DNA of 64,000 nucleotides from Seiridium cupressi. Taxonomy: Eukaryota > Ascomycota > Sordariomycetes > Amphisphaeriales > Sporocadaceae. A model generated the notes under the pieces. It worked only from the letters and a program-made list of their open reading frames with translations, had not been told where the DNA came from and did no database searches. Each line of letters begins with the position of its first letter. The first letter of the stretch is position 1. Made by a program: the position numbers and the translations under genes. The DNA lies in contig JARVKI010000017.1 of NCBI GenBank assembly GCA_036674765.1, forward strand, positions 310,001 to 374,000, in the 5' to 3' direction. Of the stretch, positions 1-11,100 are shown in pieces.

Positions 1-552
1 ACTACCGAAAGTGACGAGCAGGCCGTAGGATCAGTTCGATCTAATCTGGCTACATACTACTCGTAAATAAAAATTAATGCCTCGCTATCTAGAGCCTTGG
101 GACTAGCTTGGTTCTTAGTGAATGTGAATCCTTCTAATGCAACATGTTCCATTAGTTATAACTGTATTCCACTCTAATATCAGAGTATATGGACTTAAGG
201 CCGGGGGAGTGCTAATATATGACATTCCAATATTGCAAGCACCGGTGCCAGACTGGAAGAAAGCAATATTCTTGAAGAAAAAACTATTGTGCCTCCTATT
301 TTTCTTCTTTTTCTCTCTTCTTTTTGTTTCATCTGGCAGTGCGATTGTCGTTTCCGAAAATCCAACTTTCATCGATCATGAGAATTATCTGAAGCCGGCT
401 GTGATTGCAATTTCAATGCAGAAAATCATCTATTACAGCTCTAACCGCCATCAGATAACATTATATATACCCAAGCTTCATATTTTGGTCTTAGTGATTT
501 CTACCATTTTTCACCATCTCATTCACCCATACTAACGTCTTTATCCGGTTAA
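1..552. other. intergenic, no gene seen
   Basis: AT-rich and low in complexity, with T-rich runs near 300-330. A 132-codon frame runs through it on the plus strand, but it has no recognisable domain and its hydrophobic part is only the translated T-rich run. It probably holds the 3' end of whatever lies left of the window and the 3' flank of the kinase gene. Confidence 0.5.
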
Positions 553-2133
553 CTACATTGTAGGTTGCGTTAGCGGAGTAGCGATTATCGTATGAATTAG
601 GTTCTTGATGTAGTCGTCCTCTTCTCGCTCGGAACCGCCGGTATATCCAGAGTAAAACGCGGGGTTTCTACTGCTGTAGAACCCATGTACCCTATTGAAA
701 AGGTTTCTCAATGTGGGCAGATCCCGAGACCTCATCGCCATGCATTCACAGACAAGTGCTCTGATTTCGGGGTCGAGGTCTGGAAAACGGTCCGCTACCT
801 GGTCCCTTGCCAAGACAGAATAAGTTTGGATCCGAATACCTTCGGACACTCTCCGATAATTTGCCGCCCTACCCACTGATAATTCCGCAACCAGTGTTAC
901 TAAGCCTTCCATCATCTATCTTGCAGTCAGCGGACCTATATGAACGACGGCTTTGTTGGTAAGGGCTCTCACAAATCCTAGATTTTTCATGTGTTCTTTT
1001 ATTCCAGTCGCATAGAACGCCGCCATCCCTCTGTAATGACAAGCTATTGTCAGCGTCCCCTTTTGGGTATGCACAAAAAGATTTACTGACCCAATATCAT
1101 CGCCCCGCACTCCAGAAAAAACTCCGAAATCGATGAGTTTTAGGATCGGAGTAATACTATGCTCGGGTTCCAACGGATCAAAGTCGCCCATCATGACTAC
1201 CGTAGTATTAGCCGCTTTTTAGATTTTGAATTGTGAATATAAATGGCCATGTATCACCTACTGTTTCCCACGTGTATATCCCCGTGCGTGAATATTCCGG
1301 GCTGCTGACTGTGATCCGCTGGCAACTGTTCCATGCTAGGCGCCTGACCCGCCACACGGTTTCGTGGATATGCCATCGCAATCATCATCCGAACGACTTG
1401 GATAGGCACATGGTTAGTGAATGTTCAGCCCAACTCGTTGCTGGTCACTTGGATTTCTTACAACATAGGAAGAATCTCCACAGCAGGCGGTTCGGCAATT
1501 GTTTCACTAGTATCGTGTCCTGGCCCATATACTCGTTGGCCTTCCATACAAACTCTTCCAGAGAACCATTGGCTAGAAGCTCGAGCACCAGCGTTGGACC
1601 CTGCAGATATATTCTTTGTGCCTGTGGTTGGACGGCTGGGGGAGGAGGATCTGGTGATCTCGGCTCAGATGCTGAAGCACTGCCGCCTGCATTTGCTGGT
1701 GGAGCAGGAGCAGGAGATGGGGAAGGAGGAGGAGGAGGAGGCGGTGATTGCGGCGACGCTGGAGGTTGCTCCGCCCAGGGCGGTGAGGTCACATCGGCTT
1801 GTTGCACAATGTGTAGGCCACCACCAACCATCTTTCATAATTTTAGTGTATGTACCGATATGATTTAAAGCAAAACGTGTCGTCAAGGATGGTTCTTACT
1901 GTCAATCTATCGATTTCTAGTTGCAAGCTTTCCTCACCTTCCCCGTATTCTCTCTTAAGTACAAAGTTTCTTGCCGGTTGGCCATCATGGGCCAACTCCC
2001 TGATGTGAGCACAGACTCCGAACGACCCTCCACCCACATGACGAACGTACTCGAATCGTCGTTCGCCTGGTTGTTGAAAGAAGTCATGGACTCTACGTCT
2101 CTCGATCTCGTCGTTGGAAGCTTCCGCACTCAT
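553..2133 (-). CDS. diverged protein kinase, five exons
   Basis: Predicted 441-aa protein kinase-like protein. Exons read 2133-1900, 1831-1462, 1396-1262, 1196-973 and 915-553; the four introns are 57-68 nt with GT-AG ends, and the frame closes exactly. Seen: glycine loop GGGSFGV at about residues 34-40, candidate lysine in FVLKRE (K60), helix-C Glu in LEIDRL, hinge-like LVLELLANGSLEEF, catalytic loop HGDIHVGN (239-246) and DFG (269-271). The second Asp-loop residue is preceded by Gly rather than Arg (HGD, not HRD), so activation-loop phosphorylation may not apply. About 55 residues of Pro/Ala/Ser-rich sequence are inserted between the N-lobe strands. The C-lobe after DFG is short and poorly conserved. 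Substrate unknown; an active enzyme is likely from the intact K, D, N and DFG, but that is inference. Confidence 0.8.
1640..1815 (-). repeat. proline-rich low-complexity coding insert
   Basis: GGA/GGC-rich microsatellite-like stretch inside kinase exon 2, read on the minus strand as runs of Pro with Ala and Ser. It lies between the N-lobe segment TGGGLHIVQ-like and the hinge. It stays in frame and has no stop. Confidence 0.7.
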
Positions 2134-2550
2134 TTCTCACCAATGGTCATGGCTGTAGGGTACCAATTCGTATTTGATAAGCAATTGAACAACTAATACA
2201 CGCCCGCATCATACGGCAGCTAAACAGGTATCTTGTTTGTCCTGTATACATTGCAAGCTACGATCCGGTATGGGCTTTGTCCGAAGTAAAACGCCGGTTC
2301 CGGTCCCAACGTTCAAAGAAAACCCGCGTATCCCAGTCCGTTCAGAAACAACGAAAATATATGAAGAACATATGGTAAGGATTATTCAGGCCACGTCTTC
2401 AAATAACAGCATCTTCATTTAGATGAGACTCCGGAAACAATTTGTTCAACGAGACCATAGAAACCTTCGTCATCATCAGCAGCGTTCTCTTTGATTTCAA
2501 GCTTTGCAGATGCTATACAGTTGATTGACCTCACCAAAAATCATGAAGTA
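2134..2550. other. intergenic between kinase and DUF1826-like gene
   Basis: Contains the 5' flank of the kinase gene (minus strand) and the 3' flank of the next minus-strand gene. No coding frame or clear promoter motif was recognised. Confidence 0.5.
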
Positions 2551-3417
2551 TCAGTCATTCACTCGTACATTGTGGTCTCGAGAGCCGGTGACACTTGGAG
2601 ATATCCACCAAGACCTCGGAAACTCCATTGCCCATCTTGACAGAAGCGAGCTGAGCTCCTCCTTTTTCCCAGGCACGATGTTCACGAAGACCCGACCACC
2701 ATGGCTCATACTAGGCTCCGAGTGTACGGCACCGTTCCTCGCTCCGATTCTGAAAACTGCACATTCTCCCGTCTTGGCCTGAGCGGCTCCAAACTCTGCC
2801 AGACCCGCAGCGAGGTCGTCTCTTACAGCGTCAGCCGCGGTTGCGCACCCTATGCAGCGGATGGACGTGCATGAATGTTCGACAGAGCCTCTTTTCTTGG
2901 CGAGTTTCTGCCTCTTTCGGGCCAGCTGCTGATGCTGTGTCGGGATAAAGAGCGTAGACGGGCCCAGAAGCGTGGCGCAGATCTTCCAGTCCGTCTTAAG
3001 GTCGAGCTGTCTTTTCCCTGCGACAGTACCAAGCCCCCATGAACGTTTCTCGTCACCCTTCCTAGAGCTGAAAAACATGTCGTCGGTGTGCCATCTCGCC
3101 TTATCGTATTCCAATGTTGCGGTTGTTGCCCGTAGCGTAATCCAATAATTGTCCAACCCTTGCTTCGCGATGAAGTCGTTCACAAAGCTGAGTAATGGCA
3201 ACAAGAGCGGTACAATTGAGCCAGAGAGCGCCGCTATTTCCCATTCGTAGAGGTTGTCTGGGAGGCGATCAGGGCTTGCAGGCAGCATAGGCCCGCAGTA
3301 ACTCCAGTAGGCGTCACGCCGGACTGATAACTCGCGCCCAGGGGAACATTCGGACGGCAGTACACCGTCGTAGGGGAAGAACCTGAAGTCCTGTAAAGCC
3401 TCCGAGCCCGCTAACAT
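2551..3417 (-). CDS. conserved fungal protein, DUF1826-like
   Basis: Single open frame of 288 codons from the first in-frame ATG at 3417; the frame is open to about 3465 without another ATG, so a short upstream exon is possible and the start is not settled. Seen: a segment reading YWITLRAT followed about 12 residues later by WHTDD, then ATLLGPSTLFIP, and near the C-terminus VFRIGARNGAVHSEP followed by RVFVNIVPG. The order HxD, a GP-T strand and a late H-S-E-P resembles the DUF1826 family, whose fold is related to Fe/2-oxoglutarate oxygenases; the identification is by motif memory only. A basic stretch with four cysteines lies between the two halves. No signal peptide or membrane segment. Function unknown. 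Confidence 0.6.
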   Translation of the reverse strand: MLAGSEALQDFRFFPYDGVLPSECSPGRELSVRRDAYWSYCGPMLPASPDRLPDNLYEWEIAALSGSIVPLLLPLLSFVNDFIAKQGLDNYWITLRATTATLEYDKARWHTDDMFFSSRKGDEKRSWGLGTVAGKRQLDLKTDWKICATLLGPSTLFIPTQHQQLARKRQKLAKKRGSVEHSCTSIRCIGCATAADAVRDDLAAGLAEFGAAQAKTGECAVFRIGARNGAVHSEPSMSHGGRVFVNIVPGKKEELSSLLSRWAMEFPRSWWISPSVTGSRDHNVRVND

Positions 3418-3453
3418 TTTGGCCAAATGGCTTTGATCCGGGGGAAACAGCAA

Positions 3454-5365
3454 AGTGCCATGACTTCACGATCATTGTCGTTTTGTCTCAGCTGTCATGC
3501 ACCGAAACGGCGCAGTGCATCTCCTAGCAGGGCAGTCATTGGTCGTCACACTACAAGTGGCTTGGCACCGAGGCCAGTCCAGGCTAAAATATTCGACAGG
3601 GGAGGCTGGGTGCTAAATATAGACCATCTAACCTAGACAGGATAGACTCTGCCAATATGACGTTTGAATTAATTGAATTGTATATATTCTGCCCAAACTA
3701 AAACGTCGTTGCCACTGTTGATGGAGCTTAAAAAGGTTGTTTAGATTATTGTTTGTTGTTGTGTTCAGTTTTATAGAAAATGCATTCTTACTTTATTAAA
3801 ATGACAATTCAACTCGTAGACTGTCTGGACACCAGTGGCAATACTTCTGAGTGCGTGGATGTGTCACTGTCGCTTAAATATGTGCTGGCAACCTCCGGTA
3901 TTGTCTCTCTGAGCTATTGTGCTCCAAGAATCTAGCACTCCAATGTTGCGGCTCTCGGAAGGCTTCCAATTGGATGATCTTGCTACCTTCGGGACCAGTA
4001 TACTGTACAGTGGTATCTACGTACCGAAGTGCATCTGTTTCAAGCGTGAGTTAAACAGCATAGGTCGGTATGAGAGATCAGACACTCCCGGTCTTCCACG
4101 ACCATAATAGTAGATAGGCTAGTCCTGCAATAGCACCCGTTGTTTCCAAAGAGTCAGTCTGCCAAGGTGTTGGTGTCTTGGCATCGAGTTCTCGTCAAGT
4201 AGCACGATGGGAAGTCTCGAATAGATAACGCGAGCCAGAGCCCAAAAACATTAGCCACGGTTTTAAAAATTGCATTGAAATCGCCGACAGTCACGAACCA
4301 CTCAATACATATGCTGCGTAGGAGGTAGCAAGACATGACTGATGAGTTTCTGTTGGTATATATGGAATAAGTATTTATCACGATGTGGTAATCTGGGCGG
4401 CATGAATGCCCATAATAACTCGCGCTGTATTAGTTAGAGGGCTATCCTAATATCTTCGATGGACGTTTATAATCCATGGATCAGTTCTAAATCTTGAATA
4501 GTTCTTACCTAGAGAAGAATCAGATATACTAAGGGCAGAGCTAGGTTGATAAAGACAAGGTATCAAGGCATGGGGCTAGGAAAATTGTATTGCAAGGACC
4601 AGGGCATGGCCACGCACTGAATCGGGTCCTATTAAAGTAACAGTGGCTCTCTCTTAGATATCTCGTCCGACTGGGCCGCCGTCGTGTTGCTGAACTTTGG
4701 CTTCAATGTGTGCAAGTGCCATCGGAGACCAGTTTCTAGTATGGGGGATTTGCCTACATCAGATCATTGCAGGGATAAATAGAGGGGCAGCACAGCGTTC
4801 GCGACTGACCAAACATTCCTCCATCACTGTAGAGCACCCTGCAGTACCTCATGCAGACCCAGATACTCGAGAAGGTAGTCTATCAGATGGTATGACTAGC
4901 ACTTAACATAGGCCCTGCTGTACTGATCCCTTTCAGAGACGACTGGTCATATTTTGCGTCGTACTTTCCTCTCGTTCTCTTCGTTTCGAAATACATCATA
5001 TTCACACCTCCCATGGTACAGAATGGCTGAGGAGGAACCGAGGTTGTTCAAGACAGAGCCGGAAGTCGCGGTTTCGTCAATGCTCCATCGGTTATATCAG
5101 ATGATCGCGGTTACCTCATGATATCGAATTGGAACCGAACTTGGGCAATGCATAACATCGTTGCTTCCTCAGATAAGTGAATACACCTACGTTCCCAGTG
5201 TATATAGCCTGCTAAAGGTCCACGATTGCATTGCATGCATCCCAAACCTCGCAACCTGCTTGCGAGCGCTTATCTGACATACGATATTCCAGAGTACTTC
5301 GCTTTCAAAACCTCTATTCCTTTCCTACAACCCATTTACCTTCTTAGCCATCCAACAACTTCACA
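3454..5365. other. long gene-poor stretch
   Basis: About 1.9 kb, AT-rich, with stops in all frames every 50-70 codons. No protein domain, tRNA or repeat was recognised. The right end holds the promoter of the secreted-protein gene. Confidence 0.5.
5201..5206 (+). promoter_or_regulatory. candidate TATA box of the secreted-protein gene
   Basis: TATATA 160 nt upstream of the ATG at 5366, followed by a pyrimidine-rich leader typical of strongly expressed fungal genes. Position fits a TATA element with a leader of about 120 nt; no transcript start is known. Confidence 0.35.
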
Positions 5366-5919
5366 ATGCAGCTTCTCCATCAAGTAGCCACCCTCCTGTC
5401 CCTGGCCGTCGGAACGAGCAGCGTCGCCGTACCCTCGAAACATGACACGATGTCTGGTGGTCATGGCCAACATCCGTCCAAGGTGAGACACCTGGCTACC
5501 GTATTCACAATCGGCGGCCCCCCTCTGCCCACACTCCTCTAACAACACGAACTTCTTCAAAGGTCTATCTGCCCATCTGCAACATCTCTGGCTACTACCG
5601 GGGCCATAACGACCTCGTCGACGTACTGATCAAGCAACTGCGCATCCGAGGGCGAGGGTGCAGCGCAAAGCCGGGCCCCAGGGTCTGCACGCAAGTCGCC
5701 TGCACGGGACCTGGCGTGGCCATTTTCCTGTGCAACGACTTGGATCACGAATTGGAGGTCGATTGCGAGACCGTGGCCGACTACGCCCAAGACATCAGGG
5801 ACGAATGCGACAATTTCCCCTTGAACACGTTACCGGAGACTCGGGGGCAGGAGTTTGATACTGGAGGTTGGAACGTGATTGTGGGAGGGCGCAGTGGCAG
5901 CTGTGTGGCCGAGGTGTAA
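5366..5919 (+). CDS. small secreted cysteine-rich protein
   Basis: 157-aa protein from two exons, 5366-5482 and 5563-5919, with an 80-nt GT-AG intron carrying a CTAAC branch point; the frame joins at codon 39. The N-terminus starts MQLLHQVATLLSLAVG, a convincing signal peptide with cleavage near residue 21. The mature part has eight cysteines (45, 72, 81, 86, 96, 107, 121, 153), enough for four disulfides, and conserved-looking strands around VAIFLCND and GGWNVIVGG. No catalytic motif, glycosylation-rich tail or GPI signal. Size, cysteine content and secretion are those of fungal effector-like or antimicrobial-type small secreted proteins; which of these, if any, is not shown. The first intron falls just after the signal and spacer region, a common arrangement for secreted proteins. 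Confidence 0.85.
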
Positions 5920-6229
5920 TTGCAGTCTTTTCAATTTGTATAATCGGCTAGGTCGGTTTGGCTTTCTTGGAGCTCGGAGTTGGTGCATACTGCCCTAGAC
6001 TGTAGACGGTGAAGTCCATGGTGCAAAAGCATCATTGCTTTGTATAGAATTTTATATACAGAAGGATAAGGACAACCCAAGACGCCAGGTTTTATGCACC
6101 GTCCTTCTACTACATATATGATACAGTCTTTCCGCACCTTGGCTGGAGTGTAGTACATATGTGATATACGCTTGTAAGATCGGGCCTTCATGCTAGTCCT
6201 GACTACCCAATGAATCAATGGGCTGAATC
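5920..6229. other. intergenic between convergent genes
   Basis: Converging 3' ends of the secreted-protein gene and the COX14-like gene. No coding signal. Confidence 0.5.
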
Positions 6230-7281
6230 TCACCAGAACCAACCGCTCTTCTTCTTCTCGGCCGCATTCAAGCCCACCTGATCGAGAGGCCCGCCTTTGC
6301 GCTGGTTTTCTTTTTCGGTGTCAAAAGCAGCCCTTGCCTTGTCCTTCAAGGCGTCTTTTTGCTCCGTGACTGCGTGTACGGCAGCGCTCGTCCGGCTTTC
6401 CCTGCTTGAAGCTGCAGCCTCTTCATCGCTGAAGCTCAAGCTACCAGTACCGGCTGCCGTATCTTCCTGCTTCAGGCTTCCAAACAGCCATCCAGTGATG
6501 CCCTTCTTTTTTGGAGCTTCGACTTCATCCGCCGCGCTGAGAGAAGTTTCCTGCATGGACTCGCCGGGCCATACTGTCCTCTCAGCGGTAGATGTGGGGT
6601 ATTCCGCCGAAGAAGCCGTCTGAAGTGTTGGCAGTAGAGCTGGCAATTCCATGCCCGCCTTCTTTGCCTTGTCAGTCGCGTCCTCTACAAGGGCAATTTG
6701 TTCCTCTGATGCTGTGCCCGTCATGTAAGCCAGACGTGCGGATTCAAGACTGCCGGTTTCTAGTTGCTGCTGTAACGCGAAGAACTCGTTTCGGCGCTTC
6801 CGGTTGTACACGGCCATGTCCACTGTGGCGTACACCGTGACGAGGAGAGCAAGACCTGGGGGAATTGCCATGTCAGCAGAGTGCGCTCGAAGAGATTGAT
6901 GGTAACAGACATACCACTGAAGCCTATCAGTCCCATCACCGTGTACTTATGCGCCACGTCCATGAACCTCCTGGAGCTGCTGATGACCTTGTCCATCTTC
7001 GACACGTCATGATTTCTCGCAGCCAAATGCGCAGCTCTTAACCTTCTCACCCTCTCGTCCAGCGACTCAGGCTTCTGTCCTCCAATGCCAGGCGCAGATG
7101 CGGGCGCCGGCCTCCTTGGCGGCGGCATTGCAGTCCTCGAGTTCGCAGCAGGGGCCTTTGCCGATGGGGAGGATGTATTAGACGACGCGACGGTCTGGCG
7201 GGCCTTCGCATTGGCATGCGGTGTGTTGGAGGTGAAGCGCGTGGCGTCTGCGACGCTCCGGGGACTGTTGTCTACCGCCAT
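6230..7281 (-). CDS. COX14-like cytochrome oxidase assembly factor
   Basis: 330-aa protein from exons 7281-6915 and 6855-6230; the 59-nt intron has GTATGT, a CTGAC branch point and CCCCAG, and splits a Gly codon. Residues 1-70 are Ser/Ala/Pro-rich and basic, as in a mitochondrial targeting region. The core near residues 92-160 reads KMDKVISSSRRFMDVAHKYTV, a transmembrane stretch (GLIGFSGLALLVTVYATVDM) and then YNRKRRNEFF, the pattern of the COX14/coa family of small inner-membrane assembly factors for cytochrome c oxidase. The long acidic and Lys-rich C-terminal tail (about 170 residues, ending in KKKSGWFW) is much longer than the yeast protein but usual in annotated mould homologues. Role in the cytochrome oxidase assembly complex is by family. 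Confidence 0.75.
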
Positions 7282-8162
7282 TGGAATACTCGAGGGTGCA
7301 CTCGCCGGGGGTTCTGCGGTTCAGGGAGGCGATCCGGATGCTGTGGGATTTGTCGTTCGAGCTTCAATCAGGAGATAATTTTTGGGATGGAGCTAACGAG
7401 ATATCCGATCCCTGGCGGTACGTACCCGATTTGCGGGGCAGGTACTGGAGGTTGATCCGCTCCGGGCCCTGGTACTCTACGGGCTCGAACTTGCGACACT
7501 CACTCAGGGCACCGTCAAATCAGATGAGTTGTGGTTACCTACATGTAATTATTTACTGAGGCATGAGCAGAAGGATGCTGTTTGAAGCACCACAGTTTCC
7601 CATCGAGCATATCGTTCTGCTAGCACAGTATTTCATGGTTTTACAATCATAATAACAACAAATAAATACTGCAACATCGAAACTTAAGAGACTCCTTTTC
7701 ATGCTCAAGCATAAAGTAGTCACAGAAACCAGGGATGCAGAAAAGTGGAGACATGCTTTGGGAGTATAGGCATTGATAGTTCCAAGATGCCTCTGACCGG
7801 CGCAATTTTATTGATGGTGTCAGTCCTGATCTGAGAGATGTCTCAAAGCCGATCGAATATGAGCGTTCAAGTGTTGGCATAGCATATTATAGGTCGTTTG
7901 CTTCGGTAGCTGTGGCTCGTATTTGCTATATGCGCTTCGGACTGCCTGCATTTGATAGCAGAGCAGCAAACATGCTTTCTCGGCCAATACAAAGTAGAAG
8001 ATAAGGCGACAAGGCCTAGGTTTTGTCTAATGCAAATTGTTTCGTATTACATACATGCTGTTGCCTAGCAACATTTCGTTTCCGATCATTGAAGCCAAAG
8101 CCGCCCACTTACAGTCCCATTCCCTTCATCGTCCCTGGCAATTACCATATGGCATGACAAAC
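7282..8162. other. intergenic, 5' region of COX14-like gene
   Basis: Between the COX14-like start and the 3' end of the ZNFX1-like gene. On the minus strand 7380-7490 can be read as an open stretch without ATG, probably leader sequence. No gene recognised. Confidence 0.45.
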
Positions 8163-11100
8163 TCAAATATTCATATCTCCTACACCCCGCGCTAGGCGTT
8201 CAATCTCTGTTGCATGTCTAACACCAGCCGCAGCCTGATGGTTCCGACCGCCCACTGGACGGTTACACTCAGGGCATCGAGCCTGCTGCATGGGCATCCC
8301 ACACTCGCCAACCGTGAACGGATGTCCGTTCTCGCATGTGTACCAGTGGCCCGTTCCGCGGAACTCGGTTGTCATCGCCTCATATACAGCCTTCATCTCA
8401 TCAGCTGAGATTGGGGAGTAAAAGGTATCGTCGTGCAACATGGTTTCTGTGGCTTGGATTTCGGGTTCCAGGACTCGAGTCGACGGATAACTCTCGAAGA
8501 GAGTTCTTGCTGCTTCAACGTGCGCCAACCCGTCAGTCTTAAGCCTCTCTCTAGCAGTGTCTTCATCTTGTTGATCTTGATCGTCTGCTACTAGGGGTGT
8601 TGGCTCTGGTATCAACACTCGAGTAAGAGCACAGAACTGAGCAAAGTAAAGATGGCCTTCAACCTCTTGGCGGGGGATATTTGCAGATGATGCGAGTTTG
8701 ATGAGCTCCTGGCAGTCCGCCATCTGCTTTGATAGGTCCAGTTTGCTCTCGAGCAGTTTATGCCTGGGTTCCTTTGGAATTTTCATGAAGTCTGCGAAAA
8801 TGATGGCTTCGCACTTGAGCCAAAGTGCCAAACCTTGCAGATGTCCTTTACTTTGGATGACTCCTTCATCGAAGTTAAATGTCCCTCCATTGGCCCGCTT
8901 CTGGCGAGCAGCATGCTGCACGAAATCCGCAACTCGCTGGAAGGGCTGTTCCTCCTTTTTGACCATGCTGACGAATTCGCTGATATGATGCCACAGCTTC
9001 AACAGAGCCTTGTAGCGACCACTACCCACCCCACTGCGAACAAGATGCAATTGCTTCAGTCGTTCATTCTTTGCCACGACGAGCTTCGCCGGCCGCCTTT
9101 CCTGTTGATTACCTGGGTGAAACGGAGTTTTCTCCAATTCCTTTTGTAAATCCATCAAACATCGTGCAAGTTTGAGATACTCCTCGTGAGACCATGAGAT
9201 GAATTTCTTGGTGGCTTCATCAAGCATCGCACGTCTGACAATGCGGCCGTACCGAGCGACATTACGCAAAGAGCCTCGACATGTAGGGCACACCTTAACT
9301 TCGTCCATGGAGAATGGTTCCGAGTTGCAAGCAACAGCAATCGGCTCGTCGTTGTCCGACATTAGATAGTGCGCCTTCATGTCCATGATCCCGTCCATGC
9401 TACTCTTGGTGACCATGTGTCCGCAATCGGGGAAAATGCAAGGCTCTTCATCGAGGTCAATATCTGCGTACTGAAGAGCCATAATAAAGTCTACCATGGT
9501 CTCTTTGACGTCCGTAGAGCAGCATACTTGACAGTAGTCAATTTCTGGGCATTTCTCGCCGCAGATTGAAGGGCATCGATGACCACAGCTTAGTATTTTC
9601 TCGCACCTCTTGGAACAGGGCACCCAGTCGCAAGGCGCGGCGCATGGCATCGTGCAATGCGTGTGGGGGCATTTCGAGGCGCAGACTTGTTCGGCACAAG
9701 GTGAACAGGGCTCATGGCACTGCTTGCTACATTTGGAATGACTGCAGTGAACCTCGCACGGGGCAGGGCATGGTGGGCACTTCTCTTCGCCATGGCATGT
9801 CTTGGCACAAGCATGTCGGCAGGTCGTATAGTTTCGGCCGCAGGGCTGACTGCAGATACCGTGGTTGACTTTCGTAATCTTGCCGTCGACCTTTTCCTTG
9901 CACTGATAACAGACACCTCGACAAGCATGGCCACAGAGTTGCGGATCGCTGCAAACAGCATGGCACTTGTAGTTCTTGGAATCTACGTCAATATGGCAGG
10001 GTACAAGAACAACGTGCCCACAGCCAGGCACTGTCTTCTGTACTTTCACCTGGCAATATACCAGTGAAGGATCCTGTGCCTGCCAGCAATAGGCCTTGTG
10101 CAGGTTGTGGCCGCACGGAAGAGTCAGGTCGATGTTTTCCAACACTTCTCTGCACTTGGCTTCACACTGGTCACTGCAAGGGAGGCGGCAGGGGTGATCG
10201 CAACCTTTCTTGGGACGAGGGCAAGGCTCTAAGCACTTGACTGCGTTGTGAAGAATCTCGGAATGGCATCGATTGATGCACGAGTGACCACATGAGAGAC
10301 GACGGTCGCAAGACAACATGCAACCACCTTCAGGAGCAAATTGAAGAAAATGGTCAGGCTCCGATACCATCATGGGTGCATCGGGGTGACGAGGACATTG
10401 AAGTTCTAGTTGAGTTCCCAAGCTCTGGTTCTCCTCCATGATCGTCAAAACCTTTGCCCACATAGGCACGCGGGCGTATGTCTTCGAGTTACCGATCAGA
10501 TACATGCCATGCTGAGCTCTCGAAAGAAGGACATTGATACGGTTAGGGGTGCTAAGGAAGCCACATTTGCTTTGCTCATTGCTTCTCACCAGTGAAATAA
10601 CAACGACTTTAGCTTCCTCGCCTTGAAAGTTGTCGACCGTGGCCAGTCGTATACTCTTGAGCAGGGTTGTCTTGGCTGTAGTCTTCGCAGGCTGGCCGTG
10701 GGCGCTATCCTCTCCCATCTTGTTGGCTTCGAGGGCGTCAAGTTCTTCGAGATCACGGTCACCGACCGAGATTTCGAACATGCGTTCCATCAGATGTCGA
10801 AGTTTATGCAGCTGTCCAAGGTAAGGCGTGATCACAGCGATGTCATCTGGGCCGTACGATCCCTGTCGCACAAGGTGCTGAACAAGTGCCACGGTCATGC
10901 GGAGCTCAAATGAGTTTGTATGCGAAGTTGTGGACGGGTCTAGTTGCAGGGCCTTATCCTCAGGAAATGAGTGATGCAACCAGAATAGTCGTTTTTTCAT
11001 TCCGACAACCATTGGATATCCCATCACAGGCTCACCATCCTCGAGCGAAGGGTAAAGTGTGGATCGAATGAGTTCGGAAATTTGAGGATGCATGCGCCGT

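Noticed and set aside
137..535. 132-codon plus-strand frame with a hydrophobic middle
   Set aside because: The hydrophobic run is translated T-rich low-complexity DNA, and no domain or splice signal supports a gene.
1233..1868. 211-codon plus-strand frame with a Gly-rich run
   Set aside because: It is antisense to the kinase exons; the Gly run is the reverse of the Pro-rich insert.
7440..7500. GTTCGAGCC on the minus strand, like a tRNA B box
   Set aside because: No matching A box, and the flanks do not fold as a T-arm and acceptor stem.
7281..7559. 92-codon plus-strand frame upstream of the COX14-like gene
   Set aside because: It overlaps the COX14 promoter and leader in antisense and has no homology that I recognise.
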